From assembly GCA_001599595.1 (NCBI GenBank), contig BCHH01000001.1:540305-604304 (forward strand): a stretch of 64,000 nt of DNA. The letters are read 5' to 3'. Shown here piece after piece: positions 1 to 10,142 of the stretch (its first letter is position 1; every line of letters begins with the position of its first letter). The DNA comes from Beverwykella pulmonaria (lineage: Eukaryota; Ascomycota; Dothideomycetes; Pleosporales; Melanommataceae). Made by a program: the position numbers and the translations under genes. Below the pieces are notes generated by a model. The model did no database searches and was not told the origin of the DNA. It worked only from the letters and a program-made list of their open reading frames with translations.

Positions 1-15
1 AAGCTTTAAGACAAC

Positions 16-2127
16 ATGACCACTCCAGCTAGTTCACGCGCGACATCTGGAAGTGCGGCCGCGGGCCCCACAATGAACCCTGCTATGGTTATGGCTTAGC
101 AAGCCAACTAGATTCAACAACAGGCAACCTAGATTGCAGAACTAATTACGGCCGTACAGCTACTCCAGGGAGGAGCAGCCACTGTGACAGGTGGAGAGGA
201 CTGAGAGAAACACAGGATTAAACGCTTTGATAGGAATAAAGAAGCCTTAAAGCCTTTCCTTACTAACATAGATTTATAGTTCTATAAGAATCTAAGAAAG
301 TACGCCACAGATGTGGAAAAAGTTAAACACACGTACTAGTATCTAGAAGGAAAACTGGCATCCTAGATGCAACCTCTTATAGAAGATTTTCTAATAAACG
401 CCAACAGAGAAGACTTGGATAAATGCTAAGATGAAACAACGTGCATCTTTAGCGATTGGGATACGTTCAAGAAGGAAATGCAAAAGTTGTTTAGAGAAAT
501 TGACGCAGCTAAGCAAGCGGCTAGGAAAATTGGGACAATTAGGCAAACAAAGTTAGTAGCTAAGTATGTGGCACAGTTCCAACAATTGCAAGCATTGCTA
601 GACTAGGACAACGCACCTCTCAAGGAAGCTTTCTATAATAGGTTAGGTAATTAGATTAAGGATAAGCTTACGCATCACGCGGACCTAGAAGACCTACAGA
701 CACTTAAGGAGTTAGCTATTAGAATTGACAATTGGCTATATGAGCGCAAGACAGAACGGACCTAGAGACACTGGACCCTACTGTTAGGCAAAGGCAAAAA
801 ACAAAGAGAAAGAACCAAGTATAACAGAGATAGCAACGTTAAGATAGCAAACCAAGCCTAGCTAAAGCAACAGAACAGGAAGAAAAGCTGAAAAGGAGAT
901 AGTATCTCCAAGGAGGAACGTCAGTGACGCTACAACAATAAAGCATGCCTACAGTGCAGAGAATTGGGACATTTCTGCTGAGACTGCAAAAAGAAACTAA
1001 AGACTAAAGAAGCTAGGGAGGCTAAGGTTATAGAAGTTGCAATGGCAACGCTTGAGGACAGTAGACACCGCAGAGCACCAACACTATATCCTATAAAAAT
1101 ATTAGAACCTGATTGGGACATTATTAAGAACCTTGACAAGGAAAGCAACACCAAGGAGGAAACACGTGAATGTCTAGAGATTACTAAAGATTAGGTCAAA
1201 CAATAGTTAAAAGATGAAGTATGTTGGATTTGTGGCAACCCACAACACAAAGGAAGGGAGTGCACTAAGAAAGTAGTAGTTAAAGGACTAGCTACAATGT
1301 ATAACGACCTAGCACTAGAAATGTTAGCAAGGGAACGACAGGAGTCTAGGGAGTTTGTGGCTTAAATAGCACAACTTATTATAGGACCTAGTATAGAGGA
1401 TCCTAAACAACTGGGACAAGTATAATATAAGCACCTTCATTAGGTTTATTGCACAAGACCACACTGTGAAGAACACAAACATTAGAAATATAAAGTTACA
1501 AATCAACTAGGAAAAGTGTCGCACCTACTTATTAAGGACAATAAATGTAGAGTCACAAATTGCGCAACACATTATTCTAAGATGTGGGCCAAGACTTACA
1601 GACTAGACAAATAGTTTAAATGTTATGAGGATGGTTGTCAGGATTATTAGATTGCCAAACACATTACTAGATAGTGGCTAGTAGGACTGGAGGACGGTTG
1701 CTACATAGAATGTGACTAGGAAAATTGTAAGCAACAACACGCATCCTAGGAACACACCAACATGACACTCTAGACAGAGTGCAAGGAAGAAAATTGTGCA
1801 TACTATTAGTACTACAAGCAAGAAACACAATATGACAAGGAAGATAACCTACATAAGGCCCTTAGTTACAAAGAATGTAAAGTACAAGGATGTTGGAAGC
1901 ACAGGGAAGACAAGTGCAGACACAACGCATGGTGGAAGTGTGGGCCACCTTAGTGTGGGAAACACACGGAAGAATGGATAGCCTATGGAGCACTCCACTG
2001 GACAGCATGCTATAACAACTAGTGTCCGACGCACAAATTAGGAAAGGATAGCGGCTACTATCCTAGGCAGCCAAAAAACTAGAGCGCCACTGGGGCACGA
2101 GTCAGCCAGGTGAAGGCGCCTAGATAA
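16..2127 (+). pseudogene. Gag of the chromovirus, broken by in-frame stops
   Basis: The frame opens at ATG 16 and can be followed to a TAA at 2125-2127. It is interrupted repeatedly, mostly by TAG, without losing frame. Structural Gag would package the element RNA. Two classical CCHC zinc knuckles are readable, one at about 947-988 (its last-but-two residue now a TGA) and one at 1222-1263. After them comes an unusual run of about eight C-x4-C-x2-H-like motifs between 1450 and 2030. The codons are A-rich like the rest of the element. Damage fits RIP: CAG to TAG, CGA to TGA and probably TGG to TAG. Confidence 0.8.
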
Positions 2128-2135
2128 CGGCTTAA

Positions 2136-5100
2136 ATGGCGGATATGCAGGAAGCATACACAACGGTTACGCCAAACAACAGACTACAATGCTGGGCATG
2201 GGTCAACAGACACCCAGTATGGGCTACAGTGGATAGCGGAGCTACTAGCAGCCTCATCTCACCAAGAACGGTGGAAAAGTACAACATACCTTACTGAAAC
2301 AAGAAAAATCCAGTACGGATAAAGCAAGCTAATAGAACGTTTAGCCAGGCATACAGTAAAGGATGGATACGCCTTGAGACGCAAGACGTAGAAGTTGTAG
2401 TAAGCGACATCCCAAGCAAGAGTAGTATCACGATAACAGATATTGGGGATACTGAATTACTCATTGGATATGATTGGTTAAGGACAACCAACCCTGTTAT
2501 TGATTGGCAGAAGAAAATAATAGCGCAACAAGGATCCTTGAACAGGATCGCGCTAGAAGAAACAAACTTACACTAAGAACCTGTGCACAAGGTTGCGGGA
2601 GTAAGAAAGAAAAGACATACTTAAGGATCCAAGTCAACACCTGGAAATAGGCGGATTAGTATGATCTCTGCCTACAAGCTGGAACAGGCCTACAGAAAGA
2701 ACCCTAGAAAAGTAGGAATAATATGGGTTAGAGAAGCCAGGATTGAGACAATTAGAGCAGCACCTATAATCCCTGAAGCACACTAGAAATTTGAGGGACT
2801 ATTTAGAGAAGACAAGGAAGATCTTCTACTAGAACACAAGGACTGGGATTATAAGATTATCCTAGAGGATGGCGCAAAGCTGCGCCCTGGACCAATGTAC
2901 CTGTTATCACACGATCAACACGAAGAGCTTTGAAGGTATATTAAAAAGAATGTGAAACAAGGATACATTAGACCAAGCCAAAGCAAGATGGCTTCACTAA
3001 TACTGTTTGTACTAAAGAAAAACAGAAAGCTGCGACTCTGTGTGGATTACAGGCAGCTTAACTAGGTTACAAGAAAGAACAGATACCCTTTACCCCTAAT
3101 ACAAGAGCTTATGGATTGACTCCAGGGAGCTTAGTGGTTCACAAAATTAGATATACGTGACGGTTACTACAAAGTTAGGATAAAAGAAGGACAAGAATGG
3201 ATGACGGCATTCAAAACTTGATACGGATTATACGAGTATACAGTTATGCCATTTGGGTTGACAAACGCGCCAGCAACGTTTCAAGCGCTGATCAACAACA
3301 CGCTGTATAAATATTTGGATATATTCTGCACAGGATACCTGGACGATGTACTAGTGTACTCTAGGGGAAGTCTGGAAGAACATAAGGAACACGTGAACAA
3401 GGTTCTAGGGAAGCTCAACAAATGAAACTTGTTCCTACACCTGGACAAATGCGAGTTCCACGTCACGAAAATAGAATACCTAGGATTCATCATCTCTAGA
3501 GAAGGCATTGCCATAGACAAAAAGAAGGTTGCAGCTGTACAGGATTGGCTAACTCCCAAGACAGTAAAAGACATACAGTCCTTTTTAGGATTTGTAAACT
3601 TCTATAGGAAGTTTATCAAGAACTACTCTAAGATAACAGCACCCTTAACAGAGTTGACAAAGAAAAGTATAAGTTGGACAAGTAAGGAAATTAAGGGAGA
3701 CGCCCTCTAAGCTTTCTAGGAACTAAAGAAGGTGTTTACTACAGCACCTATGCTACAAATGCATAATCTAACAAAACCTACAAGAGTAGAAATAGATGCA
3801 TTAGACTACGCCTTGGGAGCAGTACTCTCACAGAAAGGCGAAGATGGGAAATGGAGACTAGTATACTATTACTCTAGGAAGTTCTCTGGAGCGGAACTAA
3901 ACTACGACGTCCATAATAAGGAATTACTAGCAGTAATTAACGCCTTTGAAACATAGGACCCACAGCTAGCAGGAGCTAAGCAACAGATTGAAGTATACTT
4001 AGACTATCAGAATTTGACTAGTTTCACAATAACTAAAAAGTTAAATTAATGGCAAGTTAGGTGGTCTGAAACAATAGCAAACTACAATTTCAAGATCTAT
4101 TATCGCGCTGGAACATTAAACAGAGCAGCAGACGCTCTAAGCAGGCGAGCGGACTTGAAGGAAACAGATAGGCCTACCACGCACGATGCGGTTCTTAGGA
4201 AAGAACAGGATGGTAGCCTGACCTACAATCAACCACGAATAGCAACGATTGCTATGACCACAGTGACAATCACGGATGATTGGCAACAGCGAGTACAAGA
4301 CGCGTACCAAGAATACATTCTGCACAAGGGGCAACAAACAACTCAAGACATAGAAGGATTCTGCAAGAACCTAGCAAATGGACTAAGACCCTATGTAGCC
4401 TAAGGATTGCAAGAAGAATTAATATAGGACATGCACAAGTTAAAGGCATGGGGACACCTAGGAATTGACAAAACAGTATGAAAAATAGCAAAAGAGTACA
4501 CAATTCTAAAACTACAACAAGCAGTGGAACAAGTAGTGGGGAACTGTATAGAATGTTTGAAAAACAAACCATGACGACATAAACCCTACAGATTACTACA
4601 GCTACTACAGCTAGCAGAAAGGCCATGGAGCAGTGTTACAATGGACTTTATAGTGAAGCTCCTGAAATTAGTAGAACCTGGCTTAAAACAATTATGCGAC
4701 GCAATACTGGTAATTGTGGACTAATTAACTAAGTACGCATACTTTATACCCACAAGTGAAGAGATATTAGCAGAAGAATTAGCATACAAAGTCACGAGAA
4801 CGTTGACAGCAAACCATGGTATGCCAGACGAATTTATAACTAATTGGGACAAACTCTTTACATCTAAGTATTGGAGCACACTGTTAGCCAAACTGGGAAC
4901 AAAGAAGAAACTATTAACTAGCTCCCACCCCTAGACAGACAGGCAAACAGAGCGGACAAACTAGACATTGGAACAATACTTACGGATGTACGTCAACAAG
5001 CTGCAGGACAACTAGGTTGAACTCCTGCCGACAGCACAACTAGCGTATAATGGATCAAGGTCGAGCACAACAAAATACTCACCTTTCTACGCAAATTACG

Positions 5101-5774
5101 GATATGAGCCAATTGCTTATTAAGATCCAAAAGACATAGAGAGTCTACACGCAAATGCAGCAGACAAAGCCAAGAGACTTCTAGAACTACACAACAAATT
5201 AAGCAAGAACATAGCTCAACAGAACCTTATAACATCTAAATTAGCCAACAAAAAAAGGATTAAGGGACCAACCTTTAAAGAGGGGGATAGAGTTTTCCTC
5301 TTACAGAAAAACTTAAAAACCAGAAGACTATGCAGCAAACTAGACAATCTCTAAGTAGGACTATTTAAAGTCTTAGAGACTAGGGAACCAGTGAATTACA
5401 AACTAGGTCTACTAAAGGATACCTGCATACATCTAGTTTTTTATAAATTACTCCTAGAACTAGCACTAGCACACGCCAAACTAGAAACCAGCTTAGAACT
5501 TGAAGATGAGGACTACAAGGTTAAATTAATTAAGGACCTAAAGAAGTTTGGACGTTAGTGGAAATACTTAGTGAAATGGCAAGGATAGCCAGACAGTTAG
5601 AACACATGGGAACCAAAACAGAATCTCACAAACTGCAAGGAATTGGTGAAGGAATACCACCAACGGCATCCAGAGGCAGGAGATCTAAATAGTCTGATGG
5701 AAACGGCACGGGATCAGCGAGGAAGGAAGAAAGGTTAAAAGAAAAAGAATCAGCCTGTAACCAGCCCAGGTTAG
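2136..5774 (+). pseudogene. Pol of the chromovirus (PR-RT-RH-IN-chromodomain), broken by in-frame stops
   Basis: One frame runs from ATG 2136, nine bases after the gag stop and in the -1 frame relative to gag, to a stop at 5736 or 5772. The aspartic protease DSGAT motif lies near 2231. The reverse transcriptase YLDD box is at 3336-3347. RNase H follows at about 3780-4130. The integrase has an H-H-C-C zinc motif (4432-4560), a first catalytic Asp near 4642 and a TNWD segment near 4846. A chromodomain ends the protein (about 5505-5650). In-frame stops sit at, for example, 3063 (expected Gln), 3117 (expected Arg) and 5013 (expected Trp), so changes on both strands are represented. A TAA directly precedes ATG 2136, so it is unclear whether Pol once started there or was reached by frameshifting. 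Confidence 0.88.
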
Positions 5775-6270
5775 TTGATAACGGTTTAATTGGCGGTAAT
5801 TCAGAAACAGCAACGGAAGTTGTACTAGGCGACTTTGGTGAAGGTTCCAGAGCAGCAGCAGTTCTCAGATTATGAGCAGCGTAGGATTGTTCACGCTCCT
5901 CCACCTCAGCAAGCTCACGACGAAGGTGCGCAGCCTCACGACAAAGGTGCGCAGTCTCCAATGCTGCGGCCGCCTGTCGTTGCGCAGCATTAGCGTGCCG
6001 CTCCTTAGCAAGAAGCAGGGCAAGACGCTTCGCACGCTTCTCCGACTGAACTTTCTCCCACTCTTCCTTAGATATCCACAAGCTACATTTCGCATAGACT
6101 GCGATACAACCAGCACACTCCCCAGAGCGAGTGTCAACAAAACAACGCAATTTCTCTTTCTGACAGCGAGCGCAACTAGACGACATTTTGGTACCGCGGA
6201 CACGAATACGTTCGGCGCGGGCGCGACGGTTCTCAGTCGAAGTCAGTTTTGATTTTGGGACCTTGGGCAT
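5626..6270 (-). CDS. Transposon-borne antisense gene: Zn2Cys6-like cluster plus coiled coil, intact
   Basis: This 214-residue protein is encoded opposite to gag-pol, between the pol end and the 3' LTR, overlapping the last about 150 bases of pol. From ATG 6270 it begins with a basic stretch (RRARAERIRVRG). Six cysteines follow at residues 33, 36, 43, 52, 55 and 62, spaced C-x2-C-x6-C-x8-C-x2-C-x6-C, which is the spacing of the fungal Gal4-type binuclear zinc cluster. Residues about 70-135 are rich in Ala, Glu, Arg and Leu and look like a coiled coil. The frame has no stop, although gag-pol beside it is riddled with them, and it stays open upstream to 6468. I recall related antisense proteins in Leotiomycete retrotransposons but cannot verify this here. 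Function is unknown; DNA or RNA binding is an inference from the cluster. Confidence 0.72.
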   Translation of the reverse strand: MPKVPKSKLTSTENRRARAERIRVRGTKMSSSCARCQKEKLRCFVDTRSGECAGCIAVYAKCSLWISKEEWEKVQSEKRAKRLALLLAKERHANAAQRQAAAALETAHLCREAAHLRRELAEVEEREQSYAAHNLRTAAALEPSPKSPSTTSVAVSELPPIKPLSTNLGWLQADSFSFNLSSFLADPVPFPSDYLDLLPLDAVGGIPSPIPCSL

Positions 6271-6382
6271 GGTNAGGACAGGACAAACAGGAACAGGAAT
6301 CCACCAAGCAGGATAACGCACCTTTATACCTAGACAACCACGGATGGAACAGCTAGGGTAAGGGTGTCGGGACGACACTGCC

Positions 6383-6395
6383 AAAGAGGGGGATA
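6383..6395 (+). promoter_or_regulatory. Polypurine tract
   Basis: AAAGAGGGGGATA immediately precedes the 3' LTR, where the plus-strand primer for reverse transcription is expected. Confidence 0.7.
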
Positions 6396-6536
6396 ATGTT
6401 ACAGTTTGAAGAAGTAGCACAGATGCAGGCTGCAGATGAGGAACCAACCCTGTTAACAGGCGCAGCATGGCGCGCAGGCGGGCGCAAAGGAACAGCGAGG
6501 ATTCGCGCAGGTAAGCAAGGCACGTGACAGAAGATA

Positions 6537-6790
6537 TCCCGCCAAGGAAGAGGAAACTTGGAAGAATTGAAGGATCCTCAAGATCCCGCTAAGGAAGAGG
6601 AAACTTGGAAGAATTAAAGGATCCTCAAGATCCCGCCAAGGAAGGGGAAACTCAGAAGAATTGAAGGATCCCAGAAAATTCCGCCAAGACAAAGGAAACT
6701 TGGGAGAACTGAAGGATCCTAGAAGATCACGCCAAGACACAGGAAACTTGGGAGAATTGAAGGATCCCAATTATCCCGCCAAGAAGAAGG
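6537..6790 (+). repeat. Five to six imperfect ~47-bp tandem repeats inside the LTR
   Basis: Each unit contains GGAAACTTGG, GAATTGAAGGATCC and a CCCGCCAAG-like block. They lie upstream of the LTR TATA box, the position of LTR enhancers, so they may be regulatory. Confidence 0.75.
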
Positions 6791-6830
6791 GAGACCTGGG
6801 AGACTTGGGATTCCATGGTTAAAGAGGAAA

Positions 6831-6838
6831 TATATAAG
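6831..6838 (+). promoter_or_regulatory. TATA box in the LTR
   Basis: TATATAAG lies downstream of the tandem repeats and about 230 bases before the LTR end, a suitable place for the element promoter. Confidence 0.45.
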
Positions 6839-7072
6839 GAGGACAGTTTCCTATGTTATGTTTGCTCTTTGTAGTCAACTCAAATAACTTCACTTGTCTC
6901 TTACCCAGATTGATACAGCAAGTTAGTTAGTCAATTTATTGATTGGATTTACCACCCCTCTGTCTTATATCATCGTCTTCGAACCTCACAGAATAATCCT
7001 ACGACACCTACGCTTACGCACCGCCTTAGTACGGACCGGACCCAGTAAGTGTTCACCTCGTATAACACTGTT

Positions 7073-8350
7073 CTTGTAATACTGTTTCTTGACGTTGTTA
7101 TTAATGAGGTTAAGTCCTGCACGTATAGTAAGTTCTTGCGCGCGCAGGAAGTACGTGCAGGCGTCTTCTTTTGGCTGCTGCTTTAAATTGGTTAGTGCAT
7201 CTATTACCTTTTGTTTAGCCTGATAGTTAGTGAATTGGACATCTATGTAGTCCTAAAACTAGCAGAGTGTACAAACAGCCTTGTTACTGTTGTACCAGGG
7301 CTAGATATTTCTCATTGCAGTACCTTTAAGGTAGTTAAAGATGTAGCTGACCTTGCTGTATTCGTCGCGGAAAGCTAAAGGCTCATTGCGAAAGACTTTA
7401 GAGATCTTGTGCTTGAATATCTTGTAGGAGGCTACGTCACTGTTGAACTGTGGTCGCTCGCGCTTAACGCCGTACGACCCAAAGTTGATGAGTCCTGGTG
7501 CATTTGGCTGCTAAGTGCCACCTGTTTGTATTATGCGTTGAAGCTCTTCAAACTTCTCCTGTAAGTCGCGGAGGGGGTCCTTAAAGTTAGCGTTGTTGGG
7601 GATCTCTGAGTAGCCGTTCCAGTTATGTTTGTCCCACTGCCCTGCGGAGGGACCATTACCTCAACTAATACCATTGAAGCCGTTGCCGTTGTCATTGCTA
7701 TTGCCATTGCCATTACCGTTGTAGTTGTCGTTGCCATTGCCATTGCCGTTGCCGTTGTAGTTGCCGTTGCCGTTGTAGTTGCCGTTGCCGTTGCCGTTGC
7801 CGTTGTTGTTACCATGGCTATTTGGTTGCGTGAAGAGTCTGCCAGGTTGGAAACCTTCAAAGCTGCCAGTGTGTGTGACTGGGGGAGTGTGTTGATAGGG
7901 GTTCCTGCTGGTGAGGCGAGAAGCGTGGGACATAACTAAAGATGCGCCGTCACCAAAGTTGCTGTTGCCAGTATCGCTACGCCAGGCGTCATTGCGAGGA
8001 TACCTGAAGGTGGGGGGCTTGTCGGCCGTAGGGTTCCTAGACGCCTCATCGCGTGCTTTGACGCCTGCAAAGACGCGTTCAGTTACACCCTGTATGGCCA
8101 TAGGGCCCCAGTACGCTGCAATTAGCTCTTGGGTAGCCTGTGCAAGTGCTCCGCCATGGTCCTGGGAGAGAGTTTGTCCTGTCTCAAAAACGTATCGGGT
8201 GAGTGCAGCTTCATCCGCGCCGCCCGCGTACTCCGTTTTCCATTGTTCCGATGAGGCCATTTGGTTAAGGAGCGAAACAAAATGTAAGGCACGTGGTGCG
8301 GGACCAAAGACTGTGTGTAGAACGAGGTTGTTTCGCTGGTCAATCAGCAA
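7073..8350 (-). pseudogene. Gag-like gene of a second LTR retrotransposon, truncated by the chromovirus
   Basis: Read on the minus strand this is one long, mostly open frame. It starts in the inverted-repeat arm, passes through an Asn-Gly-rich low-complexity stretch (7670-7810) and continues into a segment with retrotransposon Gag character (YSKVSYIFNYLKGTA, then a QxKVIDALTNLKQQ helix). It runs straight into the chromovirus LTR at 7067, where the similarity stops. In-frame stops occur after the Asn-Gly region and in the Gag core. No ATG opens the frame; it continues upstream past 8350 through a TAG. It is the opposite orientation to the chromovirus, so the two are nested. The rest of this element is outside the window or lost. 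Confidence 0.65.
7670..7810. repeat. Hexanucleotide low-complexity repeat (GTTGCC-type)
   Basis: Degenerate CCGTTG/CCATTG units encode alternating Asn-Gly on the minus strand inside the second gag-like gene. Confidence 0.8.
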
Positions 8351-8853
8351 TTCTACGGAGGCTACTTTTATGAGTGCGAAGTCGCGTGCGCACTAGGCCT
8401 GATTAGGACTAGCACCTCGCTTCCAACGCCAGGACCACACGATGTCACGTGCGCCACATTCCCTCTTCCTCCCAGCGAACAAAGGAATCTCTTTCCTTAC
8501 ACAAGGGAACCCCATACTCTACTCTTTAACCTCTTAACTAGCGCCTTCACACGTGAGAAAGCGCTGTCTATACTCAACAAATAACTTACAAGGATAGGCG
8601 TTAACCCACAAGGATATTCTGGCCACAGCTTCTGCTGTAAGGAAAGAGATTCCTTTGTTCGCTGGGAGGAAGAGGGAATGTGGCGCACGTGACATCGTGT
8701 GGTCCTGGCGTTGGAAGCGAGGTGCTAGTCCTAATCAGGCCTAGTGCGCACGCGACTTCGCACTCATAAAAGTAGCCTCCGTAGAATTGCTGATTGACCA
8801 GCGAAACAACCTCGTTCTACACACAGTCTTTGGTCCCGCACCACGTGCCTTAC
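8284..8853. repeat. Perfect 217-bp inverted repeat with a 136-bp spacer
   Basis: Bases 8284-8500 and 8637-8853 are exact reverse complements as far as I can align by eye; 8501-8636 is unique spacer. The left arm contains the start and leader of the second gag-like gene, so the right arm is an inverted copy of the same leader. After 8853 the similarity ends abruptly. Exact identity contrasts with the RIP-damaged surroundings. Confidence 0.9.
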
Positions 8854-9122
8854 ATCTGCAAAGGAGCTGCTTAAGAAGCCTACAACAACCACATGAGCAA
8901 GGAACAGATACAAGCCTTAGGTTAATAGTCCTCTAATGTTGTCTGCTAGTACTTTAAACGCAACCTAATAAGGCTATTTGCCCTCTAGAAACAGTTCTAG
9001 ACAGGCTAAACACTTCCCCTACTTACTTGTCTTACTCCTAGGCCTAGTCCTATCTAGGCAGGAGCTTAACCTTAAAACTGCTACAAACCGCACAACAACA
9101 AAACAATCTAGGGCGCAAGAAT
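8854..9122. other. Degenerate repeat-like DNA without a gene
   Basis: Short frames broken by TAG and TAA and frequent CTAG words suggest RIP-damaged transposon remnant. No family could be recognised. Confidence 0.5.
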
Positions 9123-9351
9123 AGCTGGGTGGCTAGCTCCCACTCAGAGTACTACGTACTACGTACTCTCTAATATCTGTAGGCCCCTGAGTACCCTTAG
9201 AGGGTATCTCATTGCTTGCACGTGACTAGGCCATAAGAGTTCTCACACAAGACTCAACTATGGGAGCTGCCCCTAAGCTTACGCCCCCAAATCAAGCGTT
9301 ACAAACAAGATAAACACCTACTTCCCTGATGATGATGCGTGAGAGATAGAT
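9123..9351. repeat. 229-bp direct repeat, copy A (more mutated)
   Basis: It pairs with copy B at 9609-9837. Both contain a TACTACGTACTACGTACTC core and a GATGATGATGCGTGAGAG end. The two copies differ at about a dozen positions, all transitions. Nearly all put T or A in copy A where copy B has C or G, at CpA/TpG or CpG sites. Confidence 0.88.
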
Positions 9352-9608
9352 GTTGTTTCTATATCACGTGGTTGATGCCAAGTCCTGACACGGGCCTTGG
9401 TGCCTTAGGGCAGAACTTCCTTGTCCTTCTCCTCTACCTTGTCTATCTCTCCTCAGCTATCATCAACAGCCTTATTGTACGCTTAATAGGCTAATATGGC
9501 TTGATTTCTATCCCCACCCACCATCCCAACAAGTTCGACACGAACCCAAACCACTTGCGTTGTTTTTTGCATTTATTTTGATTCTTTGCTTTTCCGTATA
9601 TAGTCCGA
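9352..9608. other. Spacer between the 229-bp direct repeats
   Basis: No gene or further repeat seen. It could be the inside of a small element whose ends are the two repeats, but no internal element signature is visible. Confidence 0.4.
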
Positions 9609-9837
9609 AGCTGGGTGGCCAGCTCCCACTTAGAGTACTACGTACTACGTACTCTCCAATATCTGTAGGCCCCTGAGTACCCTCGGAGGGTATCTCATCG
9701 CTCGCACGTGACTGGGCCATGAGAGTTCTCACACGAGACTCAACTACGGGAGCTGCCCCTGAGCTTACGCCCCCAAATCAAGCGTTACAAACAAGATAAA
9801 CACCTACTTCCCTGATGATGATGCGTGAGAGATAGAT
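9609..9837. repeat. 229-bp direct repeat, copy B (less mutated)
   Basis: Partner of copy A, equal in length with no gaps. At one site (CpA to TpA near its 5' end) this copy carries the T, so both copies have been hit. The copies could be solo LTRs or terminal repeats of an unidentified element. Confidence 0.88.
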
Positions 9838-10142
9838 ATAACAAATGCTACCACCATATGCGTTTAACTTGGCAAGAAAAACCCATTTGGAATTTAAGCC
9901 AAGAGGAGCAGAAACGTGGACATCGTTCTTGGCTTAGAAGACTGATCATGATGTATGAGAGCAAAAGAGGAATCTGAAGTAAGGCATAGACAAAACGACT
10001 ACAAGAAGCCTGTGCAATGGAAAGAAGTTGGTCAGGTACTCCATTGGCCTTGACTCTCATCTAATAAATAGCCTTCTACACTGGCCCATCTATACTCTCC
10101 AAAATTTCCCTCCGCTCGATCTCCTCCATCTACCCCAAGTAG
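9838..10142. other. Gene-free stretch downstream of the DUF3605 gene
   Basis: Presumed 3' flank of the minus-strand gene that ends at 10143. No motif recognised. Confidence 0.4.

Larger units (their letters stand above)
1..7067 (+). mobile_element. Ty3/Gypsy chromovirus, 5' LTR outside the window, RIP-damaged
   Basis: An LTR retrotransposon read left to right. In order it has gag with two zinc knuckles, pol (aspartic protease, reverse transcriptase, RNase H, integrase, chromodomain), an antisense gene, a polypurine tract and a 3' LTR ending at 7067. Protease-RT-RNaseH-integrase order plus a C-terminal chromodomain defines the chromovirus branch of Ty3/Gypsy. The window opens only 15 bases before the gag ATG, so the 5' LTR and primer-binding site are not visible. 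Gag and pol carry many in-frame TAG, TGA and TAA codons where Gln, Arg or Trp is expected, so this copy cannot make Gag-Pol. The element interrupts the gag of another element just downstream. Confidence 0.93.
6397..7067 (+). repeat. 3' LTR (671 bp)
   Basis: It starts with TGTTA one base after the polypurine tract and ends with TAACA, giving the usual TG...CA ends and a 5-bp terminal inverted repeat. It contains a tandem repeat block and a TATA box. The matching 5' LTR is outside the window, so age cannot be estimated and the target duplication cannot be checked. Confidence 0.8.

Noticed and set aside
1..5774. Reassigned TAG codons (alternative genetic code) to explain the many in-frame TAGs in gag-pol
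   Set aside because: TGA and TAA occur too, at Arg and Gln positions, and host genes end normally at TAG; RIP explains all of it.
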